Source: Pseudomonas sp. CC120222-01a
GTDB lineage: Bacteria > Pseudomonadota > Gammaproteobacteria > Pseudomonadales > Pseudomonadaceae
Assembly: GCF_003097235.1 (NCBI RefSeq)
Contig: NZ_QEQQ01000006.1
Location: 1 to 64,000 of the forward strand
Reading direction: 5' to 3'
DNA: 64,000 nucleotides
Position numbers and translations under genes: made by a program. How positions within the stretch are numbered: position 1 is the stretch's first letter; every line of letters begins with the position of its first letter. Below the pieces are notes generated by a model. The model did not search any database. It saw only the letters and a program-made list of their open reading frames with translations, and had not been told where the DNA came from. Shown one piece after another: positions 40,795 to 48,402 of the stretch.

Positions 40795-43266
40795 ATGACC
40801 CAACCCACCCCCTGCTACCACTGCGCCCTGCCCGTCCCCGCCGGCAGCCGCTTCACCGCCGTGGTCCTCGGCGAGCCCCGGCAGTTCTGCTGCCCGGGCT
40901 GCCAGGCGGTGGCCGAGTCCATTGTCGCCGGCGGCCTGGAGCACTACTACCAGCACCGCAGCGACAGCAGCGCCAACCCCGAGGCACTGCCGAAACAACT
41001 GCAAGACGAACTGGCCCTGTACGACCGCAGCGACGTGCAGCAGCGCTTCGTCCGCCATGCCGGCGACCTGTCCGAGGCGACCTTGCTGGTCGAGGGCATC
41101 AGCTGCGCCGCCTGCGGCTGGTTGATCGAAAAACACCTGCGCAACCTGCCCGGCGTCGCCGAAGCCCGCCTGAACCTGTCCAACCACCGCCTGCTGCTCA
41201 ACTGGGACGACCAGCAACTGCCGCTGTCCCGGCTGCTCGCCGAACTGCGCCAGATCGGCTACGCCGCCCACCCGTACCAGCCCGACCAGGCCGCCGAGCA
41301 GCTCGCCAGGGAGAACCGCAGCGCCCTGCGCCGCCTGGGCGTGGCCGGGCTGCTGTGGTTCCAGGCGATGATGGCGACCATGGCCACCTGGCCTGAATTC
41401 AACATCGACCTGTCGCCGGAGATGCACACGATCCTGCGCTGGGTCGCGCTGTTCCTGACCATCCCCATCGTGTTCTACAGCTGCGCACCGTTCTTCAAGG
41501 GCGCCGCGCGCGACCTGCGCACCCGCCACCTGACCATGGACGTGTCGGTGTCACTGGCCATCGGCCTGGCCTTCGGCGCCGGCATCTGGACGGCCGTGAC
41601 CGGCAGCGGCGAGCTGTATTTCGATACCGTCGGCATGTTCGCCCTGTTCCTGCTCACGGGCCGCTACCTCGAGCGCCGCGCCCGCGAACGCACGGCGGCT
41701 GCCACCGCGCAGCTGGTCAACCTGCTACCGGCCTCATGCCTGCGCCTGGACAGCTACGGGCGGGCCGAACGCATCCTGCTCGGTGAACTGCAGCGTGGCG
41801 ACACCGTACAGGTGCTGCCTGGCGCGGTGATCCCGGCCGACGGGCGCATCGTCGAAGGGCGCTCCAGCGTCGACGAATCGCTGCTGACCGGCGAGTACCT
41901 GCCGCAACCACGGCGCGCCGGCGAGCGCGTCACCGGCGGCACGCTGAACGTCGAAAGCACACTGAACGTGGAAGTCGAAGCCCTCGGCCATGACTCGCGG
42001 CTGTCGGCCATCGTCCGCCTGCTTGAACGTGCGCAGACAGAAAAGCCACGGCTGGCGGAGATCGCCGACCGTGCCTCGCAATATTTCCTGTTGTTCTCGC
42101 TACTGGCCGCCGTGGCCATCGGCCTGTGGTGGTGGTACCTGGACCCGGCGCGGGCCTTCTGGATCGTCCTCGCCATGCTGGTGGCGACCTGCCCGTGCGC
42201 CCTCTCGCTGGCTACCCCGACCGCGCTCACTGCCGCCACCGGCACCCTGCACAAGCTCGGCCTGCTGGTGACCCGCGGCCATGTACTGGAGGGCCTGAAC
42301 CAGATCGACACGGTCATCTTCGACAAGACCGGCACCCTCACCGAAGGCCGCCTGACCCTGCGCAGCATCCGCCCACTGGCGGCGCTGCCGGCCGACCGCT
42401 GCCTGGCCCTAGCCGCCGCCCTCGAGAACCGCTCCGAGCACCCGATTGCACGCGCCTTTGGCCGCACCGCCGTCCCCGCCGACGACGTGCAGACGATTCC
42501 TGGGCTCGGCCTTGAAGGCAAGGTTGACGGCCAGCCGCTGCGCATCGGCCAGGCCACATTCGTCTGTGCCTTGAGTGGCGCCGAAATCCCCACCGTGCCG
42601 GAACCTCGCGGCCAGTGGCTGCTGCTGGGCGACCGCCAGGGCCCGCTGGCCTGGTTCGGCCTGGATGATCGCTTGCGCGAGGATGCCCCGACGCTGCTCG
42701 CTGCCTGCCAGGCACGCGGCTGGCGCACCTTGCTGCTGTCCGGCGACAGCTCGCCGATGGTCGCCGAGGTGGCCGCGCAACTGGGCATCGACCAGGCCAT
42801 CGGTGGCTTGCGCCCGGACGACAAGCTGGACCGCCTCAAGGCTCTGCAGGCCTCCGGTCGCAAGGTGCTGATGCTTGGCGACGGGGTCAACGATGTGCCC
42901 GTGCTGGCCGCCGCCGACATCAGCATCGCCATGGGCAGCGCCACGGACCTTGCCAAGACCAGCGCTGACGCGGTGCTGCTGTCCAACCGCCTGCAGGCAC
43001 TGGTACAGGCCTTCGACCTGGCCCGCCGCACCCGCCGCAACATCCTCGAGAACCTGCTCTGGGCGACCCTGTATAATGGCCTCATGTTGCCGTTCGCCGC
43101 GCTTGGCTGGATCACCCCGGTCTGGGCGGCCATCGGCATGTCGGTCAGTTCGCTGATCGTGGTGCTCAATGCGCTGCGTCTAACCCGCTTGCCCGCATCA
43201 ACTGGCTTGCCCGCGAACGACACAGCCGCTTACGGAAGGAAGTCGCCATGCCCGCCCTCTATGTGA
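40795..43266 (+). CDS. ccoI: Copper-transporting P1B-type ATPase CcoI (FixI)
   Basis: 823 residues. An N-terminal Cys-rich region (CYHC...CCPGC) precedes a heavy-metal-associated domain with GISCAACGW (about 101-109). Eight membrane helices include the ion-binding TCPCAL near 465. DKTGTLTEG carries the phosphorylated Asp near 510, and GDGVNDVPVL lies near 695. It exports Cu(I) for insertion into cbb3 oxidase rather than for detoxification, as shown by its place between ccoH and ccoS. The last ~25 residues (after LRLTRLPAS) look like read-through of REP-like DNA. The 3' end overlaps ccoS by 19 bp. Confidence 0.95.
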   Translation: MTQPTPCYHCALPVPAGSRFTAVVLGEPRQFCCPGCQAVAESIVAGGLEHYYQHRSDSSANPEALPKQLQDELALYDRSDVQQRFVRHAGDLSEATLLVEGISCAACGWLIEKHLRNLPGVAEARLNLSNHRLLLNWDDQQLPLSRLLAELRQIGYAAHPYQPDQAAEQLARENRSALRRLGVAGLLWFQAMMATMATWPEFNIDLSPEMHTILRWVALFLTIPIVFYSCAPFFKGAARDLRTRHLTMDVSVSLAIGLAFGAGIWTAVTGSGELYFDTVGMFALFLLTGRYLERRARERTAAATAQLVNLLPASCLRLDSYGRAERILLGELQRGDTVQVLPGAVIPADGRIVEGRSSVDESLLTGEYLPQPRRAGERVTGGTLNVESTLNVEVEALGHDSRLSAIVRLLERAQTEKPRLAEIADRASQYFLLFSLLAAVAIGLWWWYLDPARAFWIVLAMLVATCPCALSLATPTALTAATGTLHKLGLLVTRGHVLEGLNQIDTVIFDKTGTLTEGRLTLRSIRPLAALPADRCLALAAALENRSEHPIARAFGRTAVPADDVQTIPGLGLEGKVDGQPLRIGQATFVCALSGAEIPTVPEPRGQWLLLGDRQGPLAWFGLDDRLREDAPTLLAACQARGWRTLLLSGDSSPMVAEVAAQLGIDQAIGGLRPDDKLDRLKALQASGRKVLMLGDGVNDVPVLAAADISIAMGSATDLAKTSADAVLLSNRLQALVQAFDLARRTRRNILENLLWATLYNGLMLPFAALGWITPVWAAIGMSVSSLIVVLNALRLTRLPASTGLPANDTAAYGRKSPCPPSM

Positions 43267-43463
43267 TGATCCCTGCCGCCCTGCTGTTGGTTGGCGTGGC
43301 CGTCTACATCTTCTTCTGGGCGGTGGACAGCGGCCAGTACGACGACCTGGAAAGCCCGGCCCACAGCATCCTGTTCGACGATCAGGACCCGCGCCATCAG
43401 GCGGCCGTCAAACCCGAAGACCGCTCAGCGCCAGACGACAAGGAAGCGCCACCCCGTGCCTGA
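43248..43463 (+). CDS. ccoS: cbb3 oxidase maturation protein CcoS (FixS)
   Basis: 71 residues: one membrane helix (MPALYVMIPAALLLVGVAVY, then IFFWAV) followed by GQYDDLESPAHSILFDDQ, the signature of CcoS. It is needed for cofactor insertion into CcoN. It is preceded by GGAAGG and overlaps the end of ccoI. It ends 8 bases past the GTG start of the next gene. Confidence 0.95.
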   Translation: MPALYVMIPAALLLVGVAVYIFFWAVDSGQYDDLESPAHSILFDDQDPRHQAAVKPEDRSAPDDKEAPPRA

Positions 43464-44139
43464 CCTGCTTCCCCTGCTGGGCTCGGCACTGGTCCTCGGC
43501 CTGCTCGGCGGCGGCCACTGCCTGGGCATGTGCGGTGGCCTGATGGGCGCACTGACCTTGGCCATCCCCCCCGAGCAACGCGGCCGGCGCCTGCGCCTGC
43601 TGATGGCCTACAACCTGGGGCGCATCCTCAGCTATGCCTGTGCCGGCCTGCTGCTGGGCCTGGCAGGCTGGGCGCTGGCCAGCAGCCCGGCGGCCATGGC
43701 CTTGCGTGTGGTGGCTGCGTTGCTGCTGATCGCCATGGGGCTGTACCTGGCTGGCTGGTGGAGCGGGCTGACCCGCATCGAAGCGCTGGGCCGAGGGCTG
43801 TGGCGGCATATCCAGCCGGCGGCCTCGCGCTTGATGCCGGTCTCCAGCGTGCCCCGTGCACTGCTGCTGGGGGCACTGTGGGGCTGGTTGCCGTGCGGCC
43901 TGGTCTACAGCACGCTGCTGTGGGCAGCCAGCCAGGGCAACGCCAGCTATAGCGCGGCATTGATGCTGGCATTTGGGCTAGGAACCTGGCCGATATTGCT
44001 GGCCACGGGGCTGGCGGCAGAACGGGTAAACGCCGTGTTGAGACGGCGCAGCGTACGCATGGCGGGCGGAGTGCTGGTGATCCTGTTTGGTATCTGGACC
44101 TTGCCAGGCCCGCATCAGCATTGGCTCATGGGGCACTGA
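43456..44139 (+). CDS. TauE/SafE-like (DUF2182-type "CcoG-linked") membrane protein
   Basis: 227 residues with about six membrane segments. It carries GGGHCLGMCGGLMGAL at about 17-32 and WGWLPCGLVYSTLLWAASQG, the HxxxMCGG and LPCG motifs of the sulfite exporter TauE/SafE-like subfamily commonly found next to cbb3 assembly genes. The GTG start at 43456 overlaps ccoS and has AAGGAAG upstream. A role in copper or electron supply for oxidase maturation is inferred from position only. The DUF number is given from memory. Confidence 0.8.
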   Translation: MPDLLPLLGSALVLGLLGGGHCLGMCGGLMGALTLAIPPEQRGRRLRLLMAYNLGRILSYACAGLLLGLAGWALASSPAAMALRVVAALLLIAMGLYLAGWWSGLTRIEALGRGLWRHIQPAASRLMPVSSVPRALLLGALWGWLPCGLVYSTLLWAASQGNASYSAALMLAFGLGTWPILLATGLAAERVNAVLRRRSVRMAGGVLVILFGIWTLPGPHQHWLMGH

Positions 44140-44140
44140 T

Positions 44141-44162
44141 CAGGGGCGCTGTGGGGCCCCTG
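44141..44162 (+). terminator. Hairpin at the end of the cco accessory operon
   Basis: CAGGGGC (44141-44147) pairs with GCCCCTG (44156-44162) right after the stop codon. No T run follows, so factor-independent termination is uncertain. Confidence 0.35.
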
Positions 44163-44168
44163 TATGCC

Positions 44169-44182
44169 TTGACACAAATCAA
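44169..44182 (+). promoter_or_regulatory. Anr (FNR-type) box upstream of hemN
   Basis: TTGAC-ACAA-ATCAA matches the Anr/FNR consensus TTGAT-N4-ATCAA at nine of ten positions. Its centre is 69 bp before the hemN ATG. hemN is a known member of Anr regulons, and anr lies just downstream. Confidence 0.82.
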
Positions 44183-44244
44183 CACAGATTCCTACAGACA
44201 GCCATAGACTCCGGACACTGCTGTATCATCCGGGGACCGCCCAC

Positions 44245-45627
44245 ATGCTCGCCGACCTACGTTGGGATGCCGACCTGATCCGCCGCTACGATCTCGCCGG
44301 CCCACGCTACACCTCCTACCCGACTGCGGTGCAACTGCACAGCGAGGTAGGCTCGTTCGACCTGCTCCACGCCCTGCGCGAGAGCCGCCGGGCCGTGCGC
44401 CCGCTGTCGCTGTACCTGCACGTGCCGTTCTGCGCCAACATCTGCTACTACTGCGCCTGCAACAAGGTCATCACCAAGGACCGTGGCCGCGCCGCGCCCT
44501 ACCTGCAGCGCCTGGAGCAGGAGATCCAGCTGATCGCCTGCCACCTGGACCCTAAACAGCGCGTTGAGCAGTTGCATTTCGGCGGTGGCACGCCGACCTT
44601 CCTCAGCCATGTGGAACTGCGTCAGCTGATGGCCACCCTGCGCCGGCACTTCAACCTGCTGGATGACGACTCCGGGGACTACGGCATCGAAATCGACCCG
44701 CGCGAAGCCGACTGGTCGACCATGGGCCTGCTCCGCGAACTGGGCTTCAACCGCGTCAGCCTCGGCGTGCAGGACCTCGACCCGGCCGTGCAGCGTGCGG
44801 TCAACCGCCTGCAGAGCCTGGAACAGACACGCACCCTGATCGAAGCGGCCCGCACCCTGCAGTTCCGCTCGATCAACCTCGACCTGATCTACGGCTTGCC
44901 GAAACAGAGCGTGGAAGGCTTCGCCCGCACCGTCGATGAAGTGATCCGCCTGCAGCCCGACCGCCTTTCGGTGTTCAACTACGCCCACCTGCCCGAGCGT
45001 TTCATGCCGCAGCGGCGCATCGATAGCAACGACCTGCCGGCCTCGGCAGAGAAGCTCGAAATGCTGCACAACACCATCGAACAACTGACCGACGCGGGCT
45101 ACCGCTACATCGGCATGGACCACTTCGCCCTTCCCGACGACGAACTGGCGATCGCCCAGGAAGAAGGCACCCTGCAGCGCAACTTCCAGGGCTACACCAC
45201 CCACGGCCACTGCGACCTGATCGGCCTGGGGGTATCGGCGATCAGCCAGATCGGCGACCTGTACTGCCAGAACAGCAGCGACCTCAACACCTACCAGGAC
45301 AGCTTGTCCAACGCCCAGCTGGCGACCCAGCGCGGGCTGGTCTGCAACCACGACGACCGCCTGCGGCGGGCCGTGATCCAGCAACTGATCTGCCATTTCG
45401 AACTGGACTTCGAACCGATCGAAGCGGCCTTCACCGTCGATTTTCGCGGCTATTTCAACGATCTTTGGCCAGAACTGCAGACCCTCCAGCGCGATGGCCT
45501 GATCAGCCTGGACGACAAGGGCATCCGCATCCTGCCGGCCGGGCGCCTGCTGGCGCGCTCGGTGTGCATGGTGTTCGATGCCTACCTGGCGATGCAAAAC
45601 CGCCAGCGCTTCTCGCGGGTGATCTGA
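44245..45627 (+). CDS. hemN: Oxygen-independent coproporphyrinogen III oxidase HemN
   Basis: 460 residues, a radical SAM enzyme with CANICYYCAC (Cys63, 67, 70 for the [4Fe-4S] cluster and Cys72), FGGGTPTFLS, IEIDPRE and the HemN C-terminal domain (FRGYFNDLWPELQTL). It converts coproporphyrinogen III to protoporphyrinogen IX without oxygen, supplying heme for the cbb3 oxidases when oxygen is low. It has GGGGA before the ATG and is Anr-controlled by the box upstream. Confidence 0.96.
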   Translation: MLADLRWDADLIRRYDLAGPRYTSYPTAVQLHSEVGSFDLLHALRESRRAVRPLSLYLHVPFCANICYYCACNKVITKDRGRAAPYLQRLEQEIQLIACHLDPKQRVEQLHFGGGTPTFLSHVELRQLMATLRRHFNLLDDDSGDYGIEIDPREADWSTMGLLRELGFNRVSLGVQDLDPAVQRAVNRLQSLEQTRTLIEAARTLQFRSINLDLIYGLPKQSVEGFARTVDEVIRLQPDRLSVFNYAHLPERFMPQRRIDSNDLPASAEKLEMLHNTIEQLTDAGYRYIGMDHFALPDDELAIAQEEGTLQRNFQGYTTHGHCDLIGLGVSAISQIGDLYCQNSSDLNTYQDSLSNAQLATQRGLVCNHDDRLRRAVIQQLICHFELDFEPIEAAFTVDFRGYFNDLWPELQTLQRDGLISLDDKGIRILPAGRLLARSVCMVFDAYLAMQNRQRFSRVI

Positions 45628-45692
45628 TTGCGGAGTCAATTGACCACATGGACAAGCTCCCAAGGCAGGCACACTATGGGCTGACAAGGACT

Positions 45693-45716
45693 CCCGGCAT
45701 TTTCCTGCCGGGGTTT
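45693..45716 (+). terminator. Hairpin between hemN and anr
   Basis: CCCGGCA-TTTTCC-TGCCGGG followed by GTTT lies 65 bp after hemN. Stem strength fits a terminator but the T tract is only three bases, so some read-through into anr is likely. Confidence 0.42.
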
Positions 45717-45812
45717 CGCCAGTTCGCTTCACCGTAGCGCAGACTGGCCTACACCCTCGGTCGTGAGTTACCCTTACGACTTATGTGTGCTTTCCCACAA
45801 GGAATGATTCAA

Positions 45813-46547
45813 ATGTCCGAGCCAGTCAAACTGCGCGCCCACAACCAGGCCCATTGCAAGGACTGCAGCCTGGCCCCCCTGTGCCTGCCTCTTTCGCTCA
45901 ACCTGGAAGACATGGATGCACTGGATGAAATCGTCAAACGCGGACGCCCGCTGAAAAAAGGCGAGTTCCTGTTCCGCCAGGGTGACAATTTCGGCTCGGT
46001 TTACGCCGTACGTTCCGGCGCCCTCAAGACCTTCAGCCTGAGCGACGGCGGCGAAGAACAGATCACCGGCTTCCACCTGCCCAGCGAGCTAGTCGGCTTG
46101 TCCGGCATGGACACCGAGGCCTACCCGGTATCGGCCCAGGCCCAGGAAACCACCTCGGTCTGTGAAATCCCCTTCGAGCGCCTCGATGAGCTCTCCGTTC
46201 AGCTGCCACAGCTGCGCCGCCAGCTGATGCGGGTGATGAGCCGTGAAATTCGCGACGACCAGCAGATGATGCTGCTGCTGTCGAAGAAAACCGCCGACGA
46301 ACGCATCGCCACTTTCCTGGTCAACCTGTCCGCCCGCTTCCGCGCCCGCGGCTACTCGGCCAACCAGTTCCGCCTGAGCATGTCGCGCAACGAGATCGGT
46401 AACTACCTGGGCCTGGCGGTGGAAACCGTGTCGCGGGTGTTCACCCGCTTCCAGCAGAACGGCCTGATCCGCGCCGAAGGCAAGGAAGTGCACATCCTCG
46501 ACCCGATCCAGCTGTGCGCGCTGGCCGGTGGTGCAATCGAGGCCTGA
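45813..46547 (+). CDS. anr: Anaerobic transcriptional regulator Anr (FNR family)
   Basis: 244 residues, with oxygen-sensing cysteines at about 15, 18 and 24 ([11 protein letters not shown]) and 117 (TSVCEIP) that bind a [4Fe-4S] cluster. A cyclic-nucleotide-like domain and a C-terminal helix-turn-helix ([18 protein letters not shown]) complete it; the E..SR recognition residues fit TTGAT half sites. Start 45813 (MSEPVK) is chosen because AAGGA lies about 9 bases upstream and homologues begin near here. Target boxes in this window lie before ccoN1 and hemN. Confidence 0.96.
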   Translation: MSEPVKLRAHNQAHCKDCSLAPLCLPLSLNLEDMDALDEIVKRGRPLKKGEFLFRQGDNFGSVYAVRSGALKTFSLSDGGEEQITGFHLPSELVGLSGMDTEAYPVSAQAQETTSVCEIPFERLDELSVQLPQLRRQLMRVMSREIRDDQQMMLLLSKKTADERIATFLVNLSARFRARGYSANQFRLSMSRNEIGNYLGLAVETVSRVFTRFQQNGLIRAEGKEVHILDPIQLCALAGGAIEA

Positions 46548-46560
46548 GGCCGGCGTTTAG

Positions 46561-46597
46561 CGGGTATACTTGGGCATTCGTTTTCCCAGGATACCCG
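46561..46597 (+). promoter_or_regulatory. apt leader: -10-like element and hairpin covering the ribosome-binding site
   Basis: CGGGTAT (46561-46567) is complementary to ATACCCG (46591-46597), and TGGG to CCCA inside. The stem includes the AGGA that would serve apt, 6 bases before its ATG. TATACT (46565-46570) within the left arm is a good -10 hexamer. Transcripts coming from anr would fold the hairpin and hide the site. Transcripts from the local promoter would lack the left arm. Confidence 0.4.
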
Positions 46598-46602
46598 CAA
46601 CA

Positions 46603-47151
46603 ATGCACAGCGACGCCTTCGACCTCAAAGCCCTGATCCGCCCGGTAGTGGACTTCCCCAAGCCTGGCGTGATCTTCCGCGACATCACCCCGCTGTTCCA
46701 GTCGCCGCGCGGGCTGCGCTACGTGGCCGACCAGTTCATCGAGCGTTACGTCGAGGCTGAGTTCAGCCACATCGGCGCCATGGACGCGCGCGGCTTCCTG
46801 ATTGGCTCGATCATCGCCCACCAGCTGAACAAGCCGCTGATCCTGTTCCGCAAACAGGGCAAGCTGCCGGCTGACGTCTTGAGCGAGGGTTACCAGACCG
46901 AGTACGGCGAAGCGTTCCTGGAAGTGCATGCCGACAGCCTGTGCGAAGGCGACTCGGTGCTGATCTTCGATGACCTGATTGCCACCGGCGGCACCCTGCT
47001 GGCTGCCGCCAACCTGGTGCGTCGCACCGGGGCGCAGGTATTCGAGGCGGCGGCGATCATCGACCTGCCCGAGCTGGATGGCTCGCGCCGGCTGCAGGCG
47101 GCCGGGGTGCCGACCTTCTGCCTGACCGAGTTTTCCCTGAGCGAATACTGA
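46603..47151 (+). CDS. apt: Adenine phosphoribosyltransferase
   Basis: 182 residues with the type I phosphoribosyltransferase fold: [12 protein letters not shown] near the start, and the PRPP loop [14 protein letters not shown] near 123-136. It salvages adenine to AMP with PRPP. ATG 46603 gives the standard length. The gene follows anr by 55 bp and is followed by a REP-type palindrome. Confidence 0.95.
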
Positions 47152-47160
47152 GTCTTCAGG

Positions 47161-47261
47161 GGCTGCTCTGCAGCCCTTTCGCGACACAAGGCCGCTCCTA
47201 CAGGAGTGCGCGATTACCTGTAGGAGCGGCCTTGTGTCGCGAAAGGGGCGCAAAGCGCCCC
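47161..47261. repeat. REP-related palindrome, second subtype, between apt and recR
   Basis: CCCTTTCGCGACACAAGGCCGCTCCTACAGG is inverted at 47216-47248, with outer complementary arms including GGCTGC/GCAGCC and GGGGCGC/GCGCCCC. Same subtype as 40671-40757, with T in place of C in the CTCCTACAGG tail. It lies between convergent genes. Confidence 0.85.
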
Positions 47262-47270
47262 CAAAAGGAA

Positions 47271-47873
47271 TTACAGCGAGATCGGCTTGCGCCCGGCAAA
47301 GGCATGGGCCAAGGTGCCGCCATCCACCAGCTCCAGCTCCCCGCCCAGCGGCACACCATGGGCAATCCGCGACGCCACCAGCCCTTTCTCGTTCAGCAAC
47401 TGGGCGATGTAATGCGCCGTCGCCTCACCCTCCACAGTTGGGTTGGTCGCCAAAATCACCTCGGTGAAGCTACCCTGCTCCTCGATCCGCGCCATCAGCT
47501 GCGGCACACCGATCGCTTCAGGCCCCAGACCATCAAGCGGCGACAAGTGCCCCTTGAGCACGAAGTAACGCCCGCGATAGCCGGTCTGCTCCACCGCATA
47601 CACATCCATCGGCCCTTCCACCACGCACAGCTGCGTGTCGTCACGGCGCGGGTCGCTGCACTGCGGGCACAGCTCCTGCTCGGTCAAGGTCCGGCACTGG
47701 CGGCAATGCCCTACCCCTTCCATGGCCTGGCTCAACGCCTGGGCCAGGCGCAGGCCGCCGCTGCGGTCACGCTCGAGCAGCTGCAGGGCCATGCGCTGGG
47801 CGGTTTTCTGGCCGACGCCCGGGAGGGTGCGCAGGGCGTCGATCAGTTGGCGGATCAGGGGGCTGAAGCTCAT
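47271..47873 (-). CDS. recR: Recombination protein RecR
   Basis: 200 residues: helix-hairpin-helix ([16 protein letters not shown]), C4 zinc finger (CRQC...CPQC), TOPRIM motif ([13 protein letters not shown]) and a C-terminal Walker-like part ([20 protein letters not shown]). RecR clamps DNA with RecFO to load RecA at gaps. ATG 47873 (MSFSP) gives the normal length; the upstream in-frame ATG would add 25 unconserved residues. Downstream of ybaB in the conserved dnaX-ybaB-recR order. Confidence 0.96.
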   Translation of the reverse strand: MSFSPLIRQLIDALRTLPGVGQKTAQRMALQLLERDRSGGLRLAQALSQAMEGVGHCRQCRTLTEQELCPQCSDPRRDDTQLCVVEGPMDVYAVEQTGYRGRYFVLKGHLSPLDGLGPEAIGVPQLMARIEEQGSFTEVILATNPTVEGEATAHYIAQLLNEKGLVASRIAHGVPLGGELELVDGGTLAHAFAGRKPISL

Positions 47874-47951
47874 GGGTAAGGCCTGATAGAACAATAAGAG
47901 GCGGTTTATACCCACCAGGGGCATTGCCGTCAAATCGCTGGAGTTCAACGC

Positions 47952-47987
47952 AAAAAAAAGCCGCCACTGGCACCCAGTGGCGGCTTT
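47952..47987 (-). terminator. Rho-independent terminator of ybaB
   Basis: AAAGCCGCCACTGG (47957-47970) and CCAGTGGCGGCTTT (47974-47987) form a 14-bp perfect stem with a 3-base loop. On the minus strand it ends in a run of eight T, at 16 bp after the ybaB stop. A strong terminator that splits ybaB from recR. Confidence 0.88.
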
Positions 47988-48002
47988 GCGCTTGCAGAAG
48001 CC

Positions 48003-48338
48003 TTAGAACGGCATCTTGAAGCCCGGTGGCAATTGCATGCCAGCGGTCATGTTGCCCATCTTGTCCTGGCTGTTCTGCTCGATCTTGCGCACGGCGTCGT
48101 TCAGCGCAGCGGCGATCAGGTCTTCCAGCACTTCCTTGTCGTCCTCGTCGGTCGACATCAGGCTCTGGTCGATGCTGACACGCTTGACGTCGTGACGACC
48201 GGTCATCACCACGCTCACCAGGCCGCCACCGGACTGGCCGGTGACTTCGGCGTTGGCCAGCTCTTCCTGCATCTTCTGCATCTTTTCCTGCATCTGCTGG
48301 GCCTGCTTCATCAGGCCGGCCATGCCACCTTTCATCAT
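48003..48338 (-). CDS. YbaB/EbfC nucleoid-associated protein
   Basis: 111 residues, Met-rich N-terminus ([20 protein letters not shown]) and the YbaB core ([33 protein letters not shown]). This small dimer binds DNA and sits between dnaX and recR in most Gammaproteobacteria. ATG 48338 is chosen because GAGG lies about 9 bases upstream and homologues begin MMKGG. An in-frame ATG at 48362 is less likely. Confidence 0.93.
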   Translation of the reverse strand: MMKGGMAGLMKQAQQMQEKMQKMQEELANAEVTGQSGGGLVSVVMTGRHDVKRVSIDQSLMSTDEDDKEVLEDLIAAALNDAVRKIEQNSQDKMGNMTAGMQLPPGFKMPF

Positions 48339-48402
48339 GGGGATATACCTCGATTGGGTCATGTGATGCGGCCCGGCGCGGGGCCGGCCGCATGGTTATC
48401 GA

